The position numbers and the translations under genes are program-made. The notes under the pieces are model-generated. The model did no database searches, was not told where the DNA came from, and was given only the letters and a program-made list of their open reading frames with translations. DNA of 64,000 bases from Veillonella atypica KON (lineage in GTDB: Bacteria; Bacillota; Negativicutes; Veillonellales; Veillonellaceae), in assembly GCF_002959915.1 (NCBI RefSeq), contig NZ_PPDE01000005.1:62001-126000 (forward strand), given 5' to 3'. Below, piece by piece: positions 27,290-35,105 of the stretch (positions are counted from its first letter, which is position 1; each line of letters opens with the position of its first letter).

Positions 27290-28195
27290 ATGGTCAAGAA
27301 ACTGGTATTGTTAGTAGTTGGCGTGCTGATGGCTGCTCTATTTGCAGGCTGTGGTAATGATGCGCCAAAGGAACAAGCAGGTAAGAAAATCCAAGTGGTA
27401 ACAAGTTTTAATGCTATGTCTGAATTTGCGAAGGCTATCGGTGGCGATAAGGTAGAGGTATCTACGATTATTCCAGATGGTACGGAACCACATGACTTTG
27501 AATTAAAACCAGAGAATATGAAACAATTAGCATCAGCGCAAGTATTTGTTTATAACGGACTCGGCATGGAACCTTGGGCGCAACAAGCGATTGATGCGGC
27601 TAAAAACGACAAACTTGTATCTGTGAAAGCATCTGACGGTGTAGAGGCTATTAAAAACACAGATCCTGACGAAATTAAAGAGCATGGCGCTGAAGACCCT
27701 CATACATGGTTGTCTTTGAAAAATGCTAAGATCGAAGTTAAAAATATTAAGGATGCATTGGTAAAGGTAGATCCTACGAATAAGGATTATTACGAAAAGA
27801 ATTACAATGATTATGTAGCAAAATTAGATGCGATGATTCAAAAATATGAAGGTCAATTCGCAAAAGCTCCACACAAAAACTTTGTAACAGGTCATGCTGC
27901 TTTTGCATATCTATGCCGTGACTTTGGATTAGAACAAAATAGCGTAGAAGATGTGTTTGCAGAAGGTGAACCAAATGCGGCACAATTGGCTAAACTCATC
28001 GAATACTGCAAGGAAAACAAGATTACCACAATCTTCGCAGAAGAAATGGCTAGTCCAGAAGTATCTAAGACATTAGCTCAAGAAGTAGGCGCTAAGGTAG
28101 AAACTATTTATACTATCGAAAGCAAGGAAGACGATAAAACATATCTTGAACGAATGGATGATAATTTGACTAAAATCTTAGGAAGTTTGCAATAA
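27290..28195 (+). CDS. znuA: Zinc/manganese ABC transporter substrate-binding lipoprotein
   Basis: About 301 residues. Lipobox LFAGC at residues ~17-21 (signal peptidase II), then a cluster-9 metal-binding fold. Metal-site segments are GTEPHDFELKP (His), EDPHTWLS (His), FVTGHAAFAYLCRDFGL (His) and the late acidic segment FAEEMASPEV. The long His-rich loop of true ZnuA is short here. The start at 27290 follows AAAGGAGG; an upstream ATG at 27254 lies within the leader. It is divergent from znuC. Confidence 0.9.
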   Translation: MVKKLVLLVVGVLMAALFAGCGNDAPKEQAGKKIQVVTSFNAMSEFAKAIGGDKVEVSTIIPDGTEPHDFELKPENMKQLASAQVFVYNGLGMEPWAQQAIDAAKNDKLVSVKASDGVEAIKNTDPDEIKEHGAEDPHTWLSLKNAKIEVKNIKDALVKVDPTNKDYYEKNYNDYVAKLDAMIQKYEGQFAKAPHKNFVTGHAAFAYLCRDFGLEQNSVEDVFAEGEPNAAQLAKLIEYCKENKITTIFAEEMASPEVSKTLAQEVGAKVETIYTIESKEDDKTYLERMDDNLTKILGSLQ

Positions 28196-28245
28196 CTTTT
28201 TATGAGTAAAATTAAACTATTTATAACATAAAAATATAATAAAAT

Positions 28246-28277
28246 TAAAAGCAAGGTATATTCTATACCTTGCTTTT
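28246..28277 (+). terminator. znuA terminator
   Basis: AAAAGCAAGGTATA pairs with TATACCTTGCTTTT. Confidence 0.75.
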
Positions 28278-28375
28278 ATGTTATAATGAATGAGCGTTTC
28301 ATGAAACAATGTACTGTTTATGTGCATTGACGCATACTTTGTATTGTGTTGTATTAATAAGTATTAAGAGGACAT

Positions 28376-29044
28376 ATGATTGAATTCTTTGATCGATTAG
28401 TAGGGCCTATCGATACGGATGGCGTACGCATATATCGTCAACGTACCAGCATAACTCAATTAGTCGTGATGATGGTGCTAGCCGTTATATGTTACCAATT
28501 CACCGCTATAGGTGATTCGGTATATGCGGAGGCTATGAAACACTTCATCATGAATCCCACAACATTTATGAAAATTGAACAACTTCCTATGGTTAATATC
28601 ATTGAAATCAATGGATTGCTACAAAAGTTGAGTACGACGACACCTCTGTGGGATGTGAGCAGATGGCTATTGCTGATTGTGAAAGCTTTAGTTATGGCTA
28701 TACTTATCAGTGGATATGCATTATGGCGTGCTCGTCATTGCTATACGATGACTATTTTAACCGGTGTATTCCACTGTATTGCATATGCGCAAGTGGTAAT
28801 CGGTATCTACATGTTGAGCATTGGTGTACTCTTTGCTTTCGCTAAAGCGCCTGTCGTCCTCGTGTTGTTATTGGGTGTATTTCTTACGATTATTTGCCTT
28901 CTTCTTACCATGTCCTTAATCACCGTGGTAGGACGTATTGTGGGGGCCTCCGTTTCGGGCAATGCCTTTGAAGGACTTCTCGTTATATGCGGTGCGTACA
29001 TCATCTGGGTAGGCATAAAATTTTTAGGCATACTACTATTTTAA
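28376..29044 (+). CDS. Uncharacterised membrane protein, five or six hydrophobic segments
   Basis: A 222-residue protein I do not recognise. After ~30 polar residues there are hydrophobic stretches at ~27-47, 95-115, 122-150, 155-185 and 195-222. No motif, cysteine cluster or charged signature stands out; the general layout resembles YIP1-type membrane proteins, but this is a weak guess. It stands alone between znuA and the convergent FliB-like gene, with terminators on both sides. Confidence 0.6.
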   Translation: MIEFFDRLVGPIDTDGVRIYRQRTSITQLVVMMVLAVICYQFTAIGDSVYAEAMKHFIMNPTTFMKIEQLPMVNIIEINGLLQKLSTTTPLWDVSRWLLLIVKALVMAILISGYALWRARHCYTMTILTGVFHCIAYAQVVIGIYMLSIGVLFAFAKAPVVLVLLLGVFLTIICLLLTMSLITVVGRIVGASVSGNAFEGLLVICGAYIIWVGIKFLGILLF

Positions 29045-29078
29045 AAAGACACATTCCGTTTTTTGGAATGTGTCTTTT
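29043..29078. terminator. Bidirectional terminator
   Basis: AAAAGACACATTCC / GGAATGTGTCTTTT between two convergent genes. Confidence 0.8.
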
Positions 29079-29118
29079 CATCGTTATATAGCCACTAACA
29101 TGATTTGCCCGATAATTT

Positions 29119-30036
29119 TTATTTGTCATGGTTGTTGTTTTCATATTCATTAAATAAGAATGCTACATTATCTTCATCGTATTCGATTTGTTCAGACCAT
29201 CGTCTGATTTGTTCTGGCAGATTTCCGAATTGATGTGTTAGCAATGCGATGAATACTGTGGCGTCAAAGGCGTATCGCACAAGGCTTTCTAACGAGTATT
29301 CTGCAAGCATATCAATTTGGCGGTATAAGATGTATTGATACACCTTGTTGAGTGCGGATACATCGATGGTATCGGTCTTAAGTAAGTCCATCGTAGTTGA
29401 TGCCGTTGTCGATGACAGCATGGCCTCTAAATGGGCTAGTTGATTTGTCCATTCCTCATCGATAGGCTCCGTTTTCTTATATACAGTAACTAACTCTTGG
29501 CAGTAGTGGATAGAATGATTGAGTGTAAACTGACAAATAGCAGGATTAATACCTAATGCTAAGAGATCAAAGATATTTTCGAGTACGGGACGGTCTTCAG
29601 CAGTAAATTCGCCGTCATCATCTTCGATGGTGAATAGCAATTGATCGCCTTCGGTAGCTAATAGCTTTTCTACCGATTCTTCGCAGGATAGACCGACTCC
29701 ACAGAGCTCGAGGTTTTCGATATATTTATAGAACCGCGGATGCATATGACAGGTATCGCATAAACTATCTTCGCCTAGTTCTAAGACCACGCGGCACAAT
29801 CCATCTTCCCGTAGCAACGGACAGGTAGGTTGTTTGTCGCTAAACATGAAATAATAGCCTTCGTCATCGACGGTCATAAATTTCCGTAGGTCTTCACCTA
29901 ATGGTGTAGGCAGTGTTTGATATAATTTAGCTGTCTCCTCATCTACATCGATAGTCCACTTTTGACAACATGTATGATGACATTGATTGGCTTTGCATTG
30001 AAATGTATGGTAAAAGGTTGGATATAAAGAAATCAT
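29119..30036 (-). CDS. FliB-like (flagellin lysine-N-methylase family) protein
   Basis: About 305 residues. The N-terminus carries the cysteine pattern of FliB proteins: FQCKANQCHHTCCQKWTIDV, then CPLLREDGLCRVVLELGED, LCDTCHMHPRFY and a further Cys pair GVGLSCEES. These Cys blocks suggest a metal or Fe-S centre. In Salmonella FliB methylates flagellin lysines, but no flagellar gene is visible here and Veillonella is non-motile, so the true target must differ. The start is either ATG at 30036 or a GTG three codons upstream. Confidence 0.75.
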   Translation of the reverse strand: MISLYPTFYHTFQCKANQCHHTCCQKWTIDVDEETAKLYQTLPTPLGEDLRKFMTVDDEGYYFMFSDKQPTCPLLREDGLCRVVLELGEDSLCDTCHMHPRFYKYIENLELCGVGLSCEESVEKLLATEGDQLLFTIEDDDGEFTAEDRPVLENIFDLLALGINPAICQFTLNHSIHYCQELVTVYKKTEPIDEEWTNQLAHLEAMLSSTTASTTMDLLKTDTIDVSALNKVYQYILYRQIDMLAEYSLESLVRYAFDATVFIALLTHQFGNLPEQIRRWSEQIEYDEDNVAFLFNEYENNNHDK

Positions 30037-30208
30037 AGTACTCACTTGTATATATTATTAACTACTGTTTTACTAATTAAATTGTAACATATGCTATCTA
30101 TTCGTGGGTGTTATTTTAGATTATGATTTTGTTCGTGAAAGCCCTAATTATTGTGTATAATAGTAGTATATGGAATATTTACTAATACTATTTATGTAGG
30201 AGGAACTT

Positions 30209-30778
30209 ATGAAATCTATGTTCGTAAAAGGCGGTATTGCATTGGCACTAGCAGCGGCATTTGGGGTAAATGCACCAGTTGTTGATGCGGCTAGTATTGT
30301 ACCGGTACAACCGACAGTAGCAGTTGTTGATGCTAATCATGCAGCCATTGTAGGCGCCAATACATTGCTCAATGCTTTCATTCAACAACATCCAAAAGCA
30401 GCGATTACAGAAATTGCATTTGATGGCGAAGATGGTCAAATTAAATATGAAGTTGAAGGCTTTGATTCAACAGGTAAGTATGAGTTGAAATACAATTACA
30501 ATACAAATCAAATTGGTGAAACAAAAGAAGGCGCATACAAGGTTGGTTTAGAGAAAAAGGCCTTTGATCCTACTCGTATTTTAACGCCAGACGCAGTTGT
30601 AAACTTTGCCTTTGCTCAAACAAAAGGCCAAGCAACAAGCCTTAATAGCTGGTCTGTAAAAAATGAAAAAGGTCGTTTTGTATACGATGTAGCATTTGGT
30701 GCCGCTAATCATCAAGAAATTGAAGTGCATGTAGACGCTTTCACAGGTGAACTTGTATCTGTAAAAGGCGTAAAATAG
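30209..30778 (+). CDS. Secreted PepSY-domain protein
   Basis: A 189-residue protein with a Sec signal peptide (MKSMFVKGGIALALAAAFGV, cleavage probably near residue 28, VDA-AS). Two PepSY-like units follow: residues ~45-105 (ANTLLNAFIQQHP...ITEIAFDGEDGQIKYEVEGF) and ~118-188 (WSVKNEKGRFVYDVAF...EVHVDAFTGELVSVKG). PepSY domains are often protease inhibitors or regulators at the envelope. AGGAGG precedes the start. It is monocistronic, followed by tRNA-Thr. Confidence 0.82.
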   Translation: MKSMFVKGGIALALAAAFGVNAPVVDAASIVPVQPTVAVVDANHAAIVGANTLLNAFIQQHPKAAITEIAFDGEDGQIKYEVEGFDSTGKYELKYNYNTNQIGETKEGAYKVGLEKKAFDPTRILTPDAVVNFAFAQTKGQATSLNSWSVKNEKGRFVYDVAFGAANHQEIEVHVDAFTGELVSVKGVK

Positions 30779-30784
30779 GTGTAT

Positions 30785-30813
30785 TTGACATCTTACTGCA
30801 ATAGGAGTAGGAT
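30785..30813 (+). promoter_or_regulatory. Promoter of tRNA-Thr
   Basis: TTGACA (30785-30790), 17-base spacer, TAGGAT (30808-30813), 15 bases before the tRNA. Confidence 0.55.
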
Positions 30814-30827
30814 GTTACTATACACAT

Positions 30828-30903
30828 GCTGGTATAGCTCAGTTGGTAGAGCGGCTCATTCGTAATGAGTAGGTCGTAGGTTCGAATCCTATTATCAGCT
30901 CCA
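30828..30903 (+). tRNA. tRNA-Thr (anticodon CGT)
   Basis: A 76-base cloverleaf. Acceptor GCTGGTA / TATCAGC (one G-T pair), D-loop TAGCTCAGTTGGTAGAGC, anticodon stem GCTCA / TGAGT around loop TTCGTAA (anticodon CGT), T-arm GTAGGTTCGAATCCTAT, discriminator T and encoded CCA. It is a single gene with its own terminator. Confidence 0.96.
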
Positions 30904-30906
30904 ATG

Positions 30907-30936
30907 GCCACAAGGTTAACGCCTTGTGGCTTTTTT
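30907..30936 (+). terminator. Terminator of tRNA-Thr
   Basis: GCCACAAGG / CCTTGTGGC followed by six T. Confidence 0.85.
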
Positions 30937-31512
30937 GTATGTGCGGAGTTTTTTCTAAAAATTTACTCATGAATTATCTAGCTTTGTATTATATTGAAAA
31001 AATTGATATTTGATAGCTTGCGTTATGTTATATAGCATGGGCTTTCATAGAAATTATCAGCCATAATATGAATTGATGATTCATGAATCGCATTTATAAA
31101 AACTCTATAGAAATTTAGCCAAAAATTCATATATATTTCATGCAATAAATTGGGTAGTTCAGATATCTTAATTTACATCTCATACGCGGTGGCTAAGATG
31201 GTTTCAGTTAGCCGCCATAGGCCTAGGTGGTAAACAGTAAAGTTCATAAATAGTCTACTATACCAATACACATACATCGCGCCATCCCATCGGCGCCTTG
31301 GGGTGCATACATCTCCCAGTGCACCCCGATGCGGGCCCTTTGGTGGTTCAGACATACATTGACTCTCTCCTATGCCGTCTGTCGCCTTAGGGCCTCCTTA
31401 TGAAGGGTTCCCTCCCAATTCATAAGTATATACATGATGTATATAAATCTCTCTCTCACAACACACAATACACACAACACACACAATCCATATGTGTATG
31501 GTATAGGAGAAA
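30937..31512. other. Long non-coding region with GC-rich hairpins (possible ncRNA)
   Basis: About 575 bases with no credible gene. 30937-31160 is AT-rich. 31180-31400 is unusually GC-rich with stems GGTGGCTAA/TTAGCCGCC (31190-31218), GGCGC/GCGCC (31280-31297) and GGGGTGCA/TGCACCCC (31300-31327), and CATACAT three times (about 31269, 31306, 31352). 31420-31490 is a CA-rich low-complexity tract. A + strand terminator at 31553-31586 implies a + strand transcript. No known RNA family was recognised. Confidence 0.4.
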
Positions 31513-31544
31513 AAAAGCACCATCGAATTTTCGGTGGTGCTTTT
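31513..31544. terminator. Terminator of alr (minus strand), also usable on plus strand
   Basis: AAAAGCACCATCGAA / TTCGGTGGTGCTTTT with an A-run on its left side, which is a T-run on the minus strand. Confidence 0.75.
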
Positions 31545-31552
31545 ACTTTTGT

Positions 31553-31586
31553 GGATGACATTGGAATCATCAATGTCATCCTTTTT
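31553..31586 (+). terminator. Plus-strand terminator opposite the alr end
   Basis: GGATGACATT / AATGTCATCC followed by five T. It faces the alr stop, and no + strand gene lies within 600 bases upstream except tRNA-Thr. Confidence 0.6.
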
Positions 31587-31589
31587 GTA

Positions 31590-32702
31590 TTATATGTATT
31601 GTCGTGGCACGCGATCAGAGAAGCCACAGAAGATTTCATAAGGAATAGTGGAGGCGAGGGCTGCAATTTCAAGGGCAGAGATGCTTTCATGACCTTGAGA
31701 ACCCAATAGTACAACCTTGTCGCCTGGTTTAACCGTAATCGTATTAGGTACAGCCACCATGAATTGGTCCATACAAATACGTCCTACTACAGGGCAACGG
31801 GTACCTTGGATGAGGACGGTACCACGATTGGATAGGCTGCGTGGATAACCGTCGGCGTAGCCTACAGGAATAGTAGCGATTGTCATCGGCTCTGGAGTAA
31901 TATAGGTAGAACCATAACCAATGCCTTCGCCTGCTTCGAGATGTTGCACGTGTACGACTTCACTGTGGAGGGATAGGACTGGTTTGAGGCCTAATCGGTT
32001 TGGTACATCGAGAGATGGCATGATGCCGTATTGGATGATACCTGGTCGTGCATCTGTGAATAGACTATCCTTTACGGATAATAGACCGGCGCTATTTGCC
32101 AAGGAAAAGCGATAGTCCGCATCAGGTCTAAAGGCACGGATTTCGTCCACCATTGTATGGAATTTTTGCGCTTGCCCATGGGCGTGGCTTTGATCTGCTG
32201 CATCGGCATTGCTCATGTGTGAAAAGAATCCATCTACTGCAAGATTGTGATAGGATTCAACACGCTTAATGAACTCCACCACATCTTCTGGTTTAATGCC
32301 TATGCGATGCATGCCTGTATCAACAGCTACGGCGACACGGATAATCATATCGTGGTTGTCAGCCACCTTGTTAAGAGCCTCTAAATCTGTGGATTCGCAA
32401 ACAGCAGGAATAGAATTGGTGTCCGCTACAAGTTCAAAGGATTGTGGTCTCGTAAGGCCCAATAGATAAATAGGAACCATAATACCAGCATTGCGAAGTG
32501 GTACAGATTCTTCTGGAATCGCGACAGCTAAGGATTCATAACCTTCTTCAACAGCGATACGTCCCATCATAACGCTACCGTGACCATAGCCGTTGGCCTT
32601 GATAACAGCTGTGGATGTACTCCACTCAGGGAGACTGTCTTTTATTTTGCGTAGGTTCTCGCGAACCAAGCTTGTATCAATCGTTAAATATGTTGGTCTC
32701 AT
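31590..32702 (-). CDS. alr: Alanine racemase
   Basis: About 370 residues. PLP enzyme making D-alanine for peptidoglycan. The PLP lysine is in TAVIKANGYGHG near residue 35, and the C-terminal domain holds RICMDQFMVAVP; the catalytic Tyr is in the GEGIGYGSTY block. The start at 32702 follows TAGGAGTG; eight upstream codons are unlikely to be used. It is divergent from the hydroxyacid dehydrogenase gene and ends at hairpins that terminate both strands. Confidence 0.94.
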   Translation of the reverse strand: MRPTYLTIDTSLVRENLRKIKDSLPEWSTSTAVIKANGYGHGSVMMGRIAVEEGYESLAVAIPEESVPLRNAGIMVPIYLLGLTRPQSFELVADTNSIPAVCESTDLEALNKVADNHDMIIRVAVAVDTGMHRIGIKPEDVVEFIKRVESYHNLAVDGFFSHMSNADAADQSHAHGQAQKFHTMVDEIRAFRPDADYRFSLANSAGLLSVKDSLFTDARPGIIQYGIMPSLDVPNRLGLKPVLSLHSEVVHVQHLEAGEGIGYGSTYITPEPMTIATIPVGYADGYPRSLSNRGTVLIQGTRCPVVGRICMDQFMVAVPNTITVKPGDKVVLLGSQGHESISALEIAALASTIPYEIFCGFSDRVPRQYI

Positions 32703-32932
32703 GATAATTTCACTCCTAAAATACATTACTTTTATTGTATAACTTTTAGGGAATTAAACAATAGTTTTTGTGAAAGTTTATGCTAAAATTTCATTTATAC
32801 TTACTATCTAGATGTTATTAGTCATAATTAGTATAGGATGATATTGAATATGACGTATAATTCATAGCTTTTGGTAGTATAATTAGTATATAAAATGCTT
32901 TCACAAATCATAGAAACATAGAGGAGGATATG

Positions 32933-33883
32933 ATGAACGAACGAGTTGTAGTAGTTAATGCTAGCAAGATGAACTACGATCATTTACTAGATTTTTCTGT
33001 TTTATCAAATGATGTACAGGTCTATGACGATAGCACTAATGAAGAAGTTATTGAACGTATTCAAGGGGCTCGTGTGGTGGTGACCAAAGAATTGCCAGTA
33101 GGGGCGGATTTACTCTCACAATTCCCTGACTCAGTAAAACTCATCGTAGAAGCGGGTACTGGATATAATAATATCGACCTTGATGCGGCGCGTGCAAAAG
33201 GAATTACGGTGTGCAATATCCCTGCATATAGTACGGAACGTGTGGCACATACTGTGATTATGATGCTTCTCAATTTTTCATCTACTATGCAGCAACAAAT
33301 CGGTATGCTCGCTAAAGGTGACCGTAGTAATTTTACAAAATATCTACAAGTGAGCCATACAGAAGTAAATGGTAAAACACTAGGTGTGGTTGGTGCTGGT
33401 CACATCGGTATGGAAGTCATCAAAGTAGCAAAGGCGCTAGGTATGAATATCTTGGTTCATACGCGCACACCAAAGGCTGATGGAGATGGCATTCGTTATG
33501 TAAGCCTTGATGAATTACTAGAACATAGTGATTATATTACCTTACATTGCCCATTGAATGAGCAAACTAAACATATGATTAATAAGGATACAATCGCTAA
33601 GATGAAATCATCAGCAGTCATCATTAATACTGGTCGTGGTGCACTTATTAATGAAGCTGATTTATGTGAAGCTTTAGTTGCTAAACGCATCGCAGGTGCT
33701 GGCCTTGATGTACAAGAGGTAGAACCTCCAGTAGAGGATAGCCCTTTATATACACTTGATAATGTTATTATTACACCTCATATGGGATGGAAAGGCTTAG
33801 AAACACGTCAACGCTTGGTAGGCATTATTCGTGATAATGTACAAGCATTTTTGAAAGGTGAACCTATTAATGTGGTCTCTTAA
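32933..33883 (+). CDS. D-isomer-specific 2-hydroxyacid dehydrogenase
   Basis: About 316 residues. Rossmann motif LGVVGAGHIGMEVIKVAKALGM in the centre, catalytic Arg in NTGRGALINEADL, Glu in DVQEVEP and His in ITPHMGWKG. Candidates include D-lactate, glycerate/hydroxypyruvate or phosphoglycerate-like dehydrogenases; there is no C-terminal ACT domain, so classical SerA is unlikely. The first of two ATGs (32930) sits too close to GAGGAGG, so 32933 is preferred. Monocistronic with a good terminator. Confidence 0.88.
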   Translation: MNERVVVVNASKMNYDHLLDFSVLSNDVQVYDDSTNEEVIERIQGARVVVTKELPVGADLLSQFPDSVKLIVEAGTGYNNIDLDAARAKGITVCNIPAYSTERVAHTVIMMLLNFSSTMQQQIGMLAKGDRSNFTKYLQVSHTEVNGKTLGVVGAGHIGMEVIKVAKALGMNILVHTRTPKADGDGIRYVSLDELLEHSDYITLHCPLNEQTKHMINKDTIAKMKSSAVIINTGRGALINEADLCEALVAKRIAGAGLDVQEVEPPVEDSPLYTLDNVIITPHMGWKGLETRQRLVGIIRDNVQAFLKGEPINVVS

Positions 33884-33893
33884 TAGATAGACA

Positions 33894-33931
33894 AATAACC
33901 CCTGACCGGTTGTGTGGTCAGGGGTTATTTT
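33894..33931 (+). terminator. Terminator of the 2-hydroxyacid dehydrogenase gene
   Basis: AATAACCCCTGACC / GGTCAGGGGTTATTTT. Confidence 0.85.
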
Positions 33932-34000
33932 CGTTTAGGGCTAGATCATAGATCAAGTTTTTAATATATATAGTATATATATCAAGGGAGGTAGTTATCC

Positions 34001-34786
34001 TCAAACTTGATTATGATTAGTTGGTGTTTTGATGGAACACCACCAATGTCTACGATATGCTTTTATGCCTTCTACAACGGTTTTGCTCGCTTTGGCAGCT
34101 AAATCCTTTGTAGCGGCCGGGATGCCATCAAGGCGGTAAGTGATACCTAATTCCTTGTATTTAGCAACACCCATCACATGATATGGTAAACAGTCGACGG
34201 CTTGTAAGTTGCGGAGTGAGCCTAAGAAAAAGCCTAGCCTATAGTGACGATCTGCGTTGTCTGTAATAGTAGGTACCACCACGTGACGCACCCAAATCGG
34301 CACATTTACATCAGCTGTCAGTTTTGCGAATTGAAGGATTGGTTCTAAAGGCTGTGCGGTTAGCCATTTGTGGACAGTAGGATCGATGTCCTTAATATCC
34401 AAAATGACGAGACTCGTTACACTCAGTAACTTACGGTATGCCACCTCTTGGTGGGGATCAAAACAAATTCCACTTGTATCTAAACAGGTATGGACGTTTC
34501 TTTCACTAAAATATGTGAAAAGCTCGATGACAAAGTCAATTTGCATCAATGCTTCCCCACCTGTGACAGTAATGCCACCGTTCGTATAGAACTGACGGTT
34601 ACGTTCGTATTGCTGCCAAATCTCTTCGACGGTCATAAACTTAGCTTCTTGGCTTTCTTCATTCCACGTGTCTGGATTATGGCAATAGGCACAACGCATG
34701 GGGCATCCTTGAAGAAATACCACCATGCGCATGCCTGGACCATCAACCGTACCCATCGTTTCTAGTGAATGAATACGTCCTGTCAT
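34001..34786 (-). CDS. pflA: Pyruvate formate-lyase-activating enzyme (radical SAM)
   Basis: A 261-residue radical-SAM protein that abstracts hydrogen from the PFL glycine. The Fe-S motif is CPMRCAYCHNPDTW (CX3CX2C) after MVVFLQGC, and the SAM-binding GGEALMQ follows. It is the last gene of the minus-strand cluster pflB, glycyl-radical subunit, pflA, with 12 bases between it and the radical subunit, so all are co-expressed. The C-terminus runs ~15 residues longer than usual. Confidence 0.93.
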   Translation of the reverse strand: MTGRIHSLETMGTVDGPGMRMVVFLQGCPMRCAYCHNPDTWNEESQEAKFMTVEEIWQQYERNRQFYTNGGITVTGGEALMQIDFVIELFTYFSERNVHTCLDTSGICFDPHQEVAYRKLLSVTSLVILDIKDIDPTVHKWLTAQPLEPILQFAKLTADVNVPIWVRHVVVPTITDNADRHYRLGFFLGSLRNLQAVDCLPYHVMGVAKYKELGITYRLDGIPAATKDLAAKASKTVVEGIKAYRRHWWCSIKTPTNHNQV

Positions 34787-34798
34787 AGAAAACCTCGA

Positions 34799-35038
34799 TT
34801 AGATTTGTTGATGGAATGTACGGGAAATAACTTCATCTTGTTGTTGTTTCGTCAATTTGTTGAAGTGTACTGCATAACCAGATACACGAACAGTCAATTG
34901 AGGATACAATTCAGGATGTTTTTGAGCGTCTAACAATGTTTCACGAGTGAACACGTTAACGTTCAAATGGTGACCGCCCTTTTGGGAGTAGCCATCCAAT
35001 AATTCTACCAAGTTATCCACTTGTTGTTGGTTGCTCAT
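34799..35038 (-). CDS. Separate glycyl-radical domain subunit of pyruvate formate-lyase
   Basis: A 79-residue protein equal to the last ~75 residues of a normal [23 protein letters not shown], then [20 protein letters not shown] and a terminal SRTF. The radical glycine is Gly54 in RVSGYAVHF, 25 residues from the end (E. coli PflB: 26). It starts behind AAAGGAGG, 67 bases after the stop of the large PFL gene, so it is independently translated. Sequence and position differ from E. coli GrcA/YfiD, which backs up an intact PflB. Here it is the only copy of the domain at the locus. Confidence 0.9.
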   Translation of the reverse strand: MSNQQQVDNLVELLDGYSQKGGHHLNVNVFTRETLLDAQKHPELYPQLTVRVSGYAVHFNKLTKQQQDEVISRTFHQQI

Positions 35039-35105
35039 GGGTATTCCTCCTTTCAACCAAAATATGAGTATTGATGCCGGTGAAAGCATACAATACGGCG
35101 GAAGA

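Noticed and set aside
31173-31355. 60-codon minus-strand frame in the GC-rich spacer
   Set aside because: No ribosome site, odd composition, and the frame merely crosses the hairpins; I treat the region as non-coding.
34799-35038. Reading the small glycyl-radical gene as the result of a frameshift in pflB
   Set aside because: The pflB chain ends with ~30 extra codons, a 67-base spacer and an optimal ribosome site follow; a simple indel would not give this.
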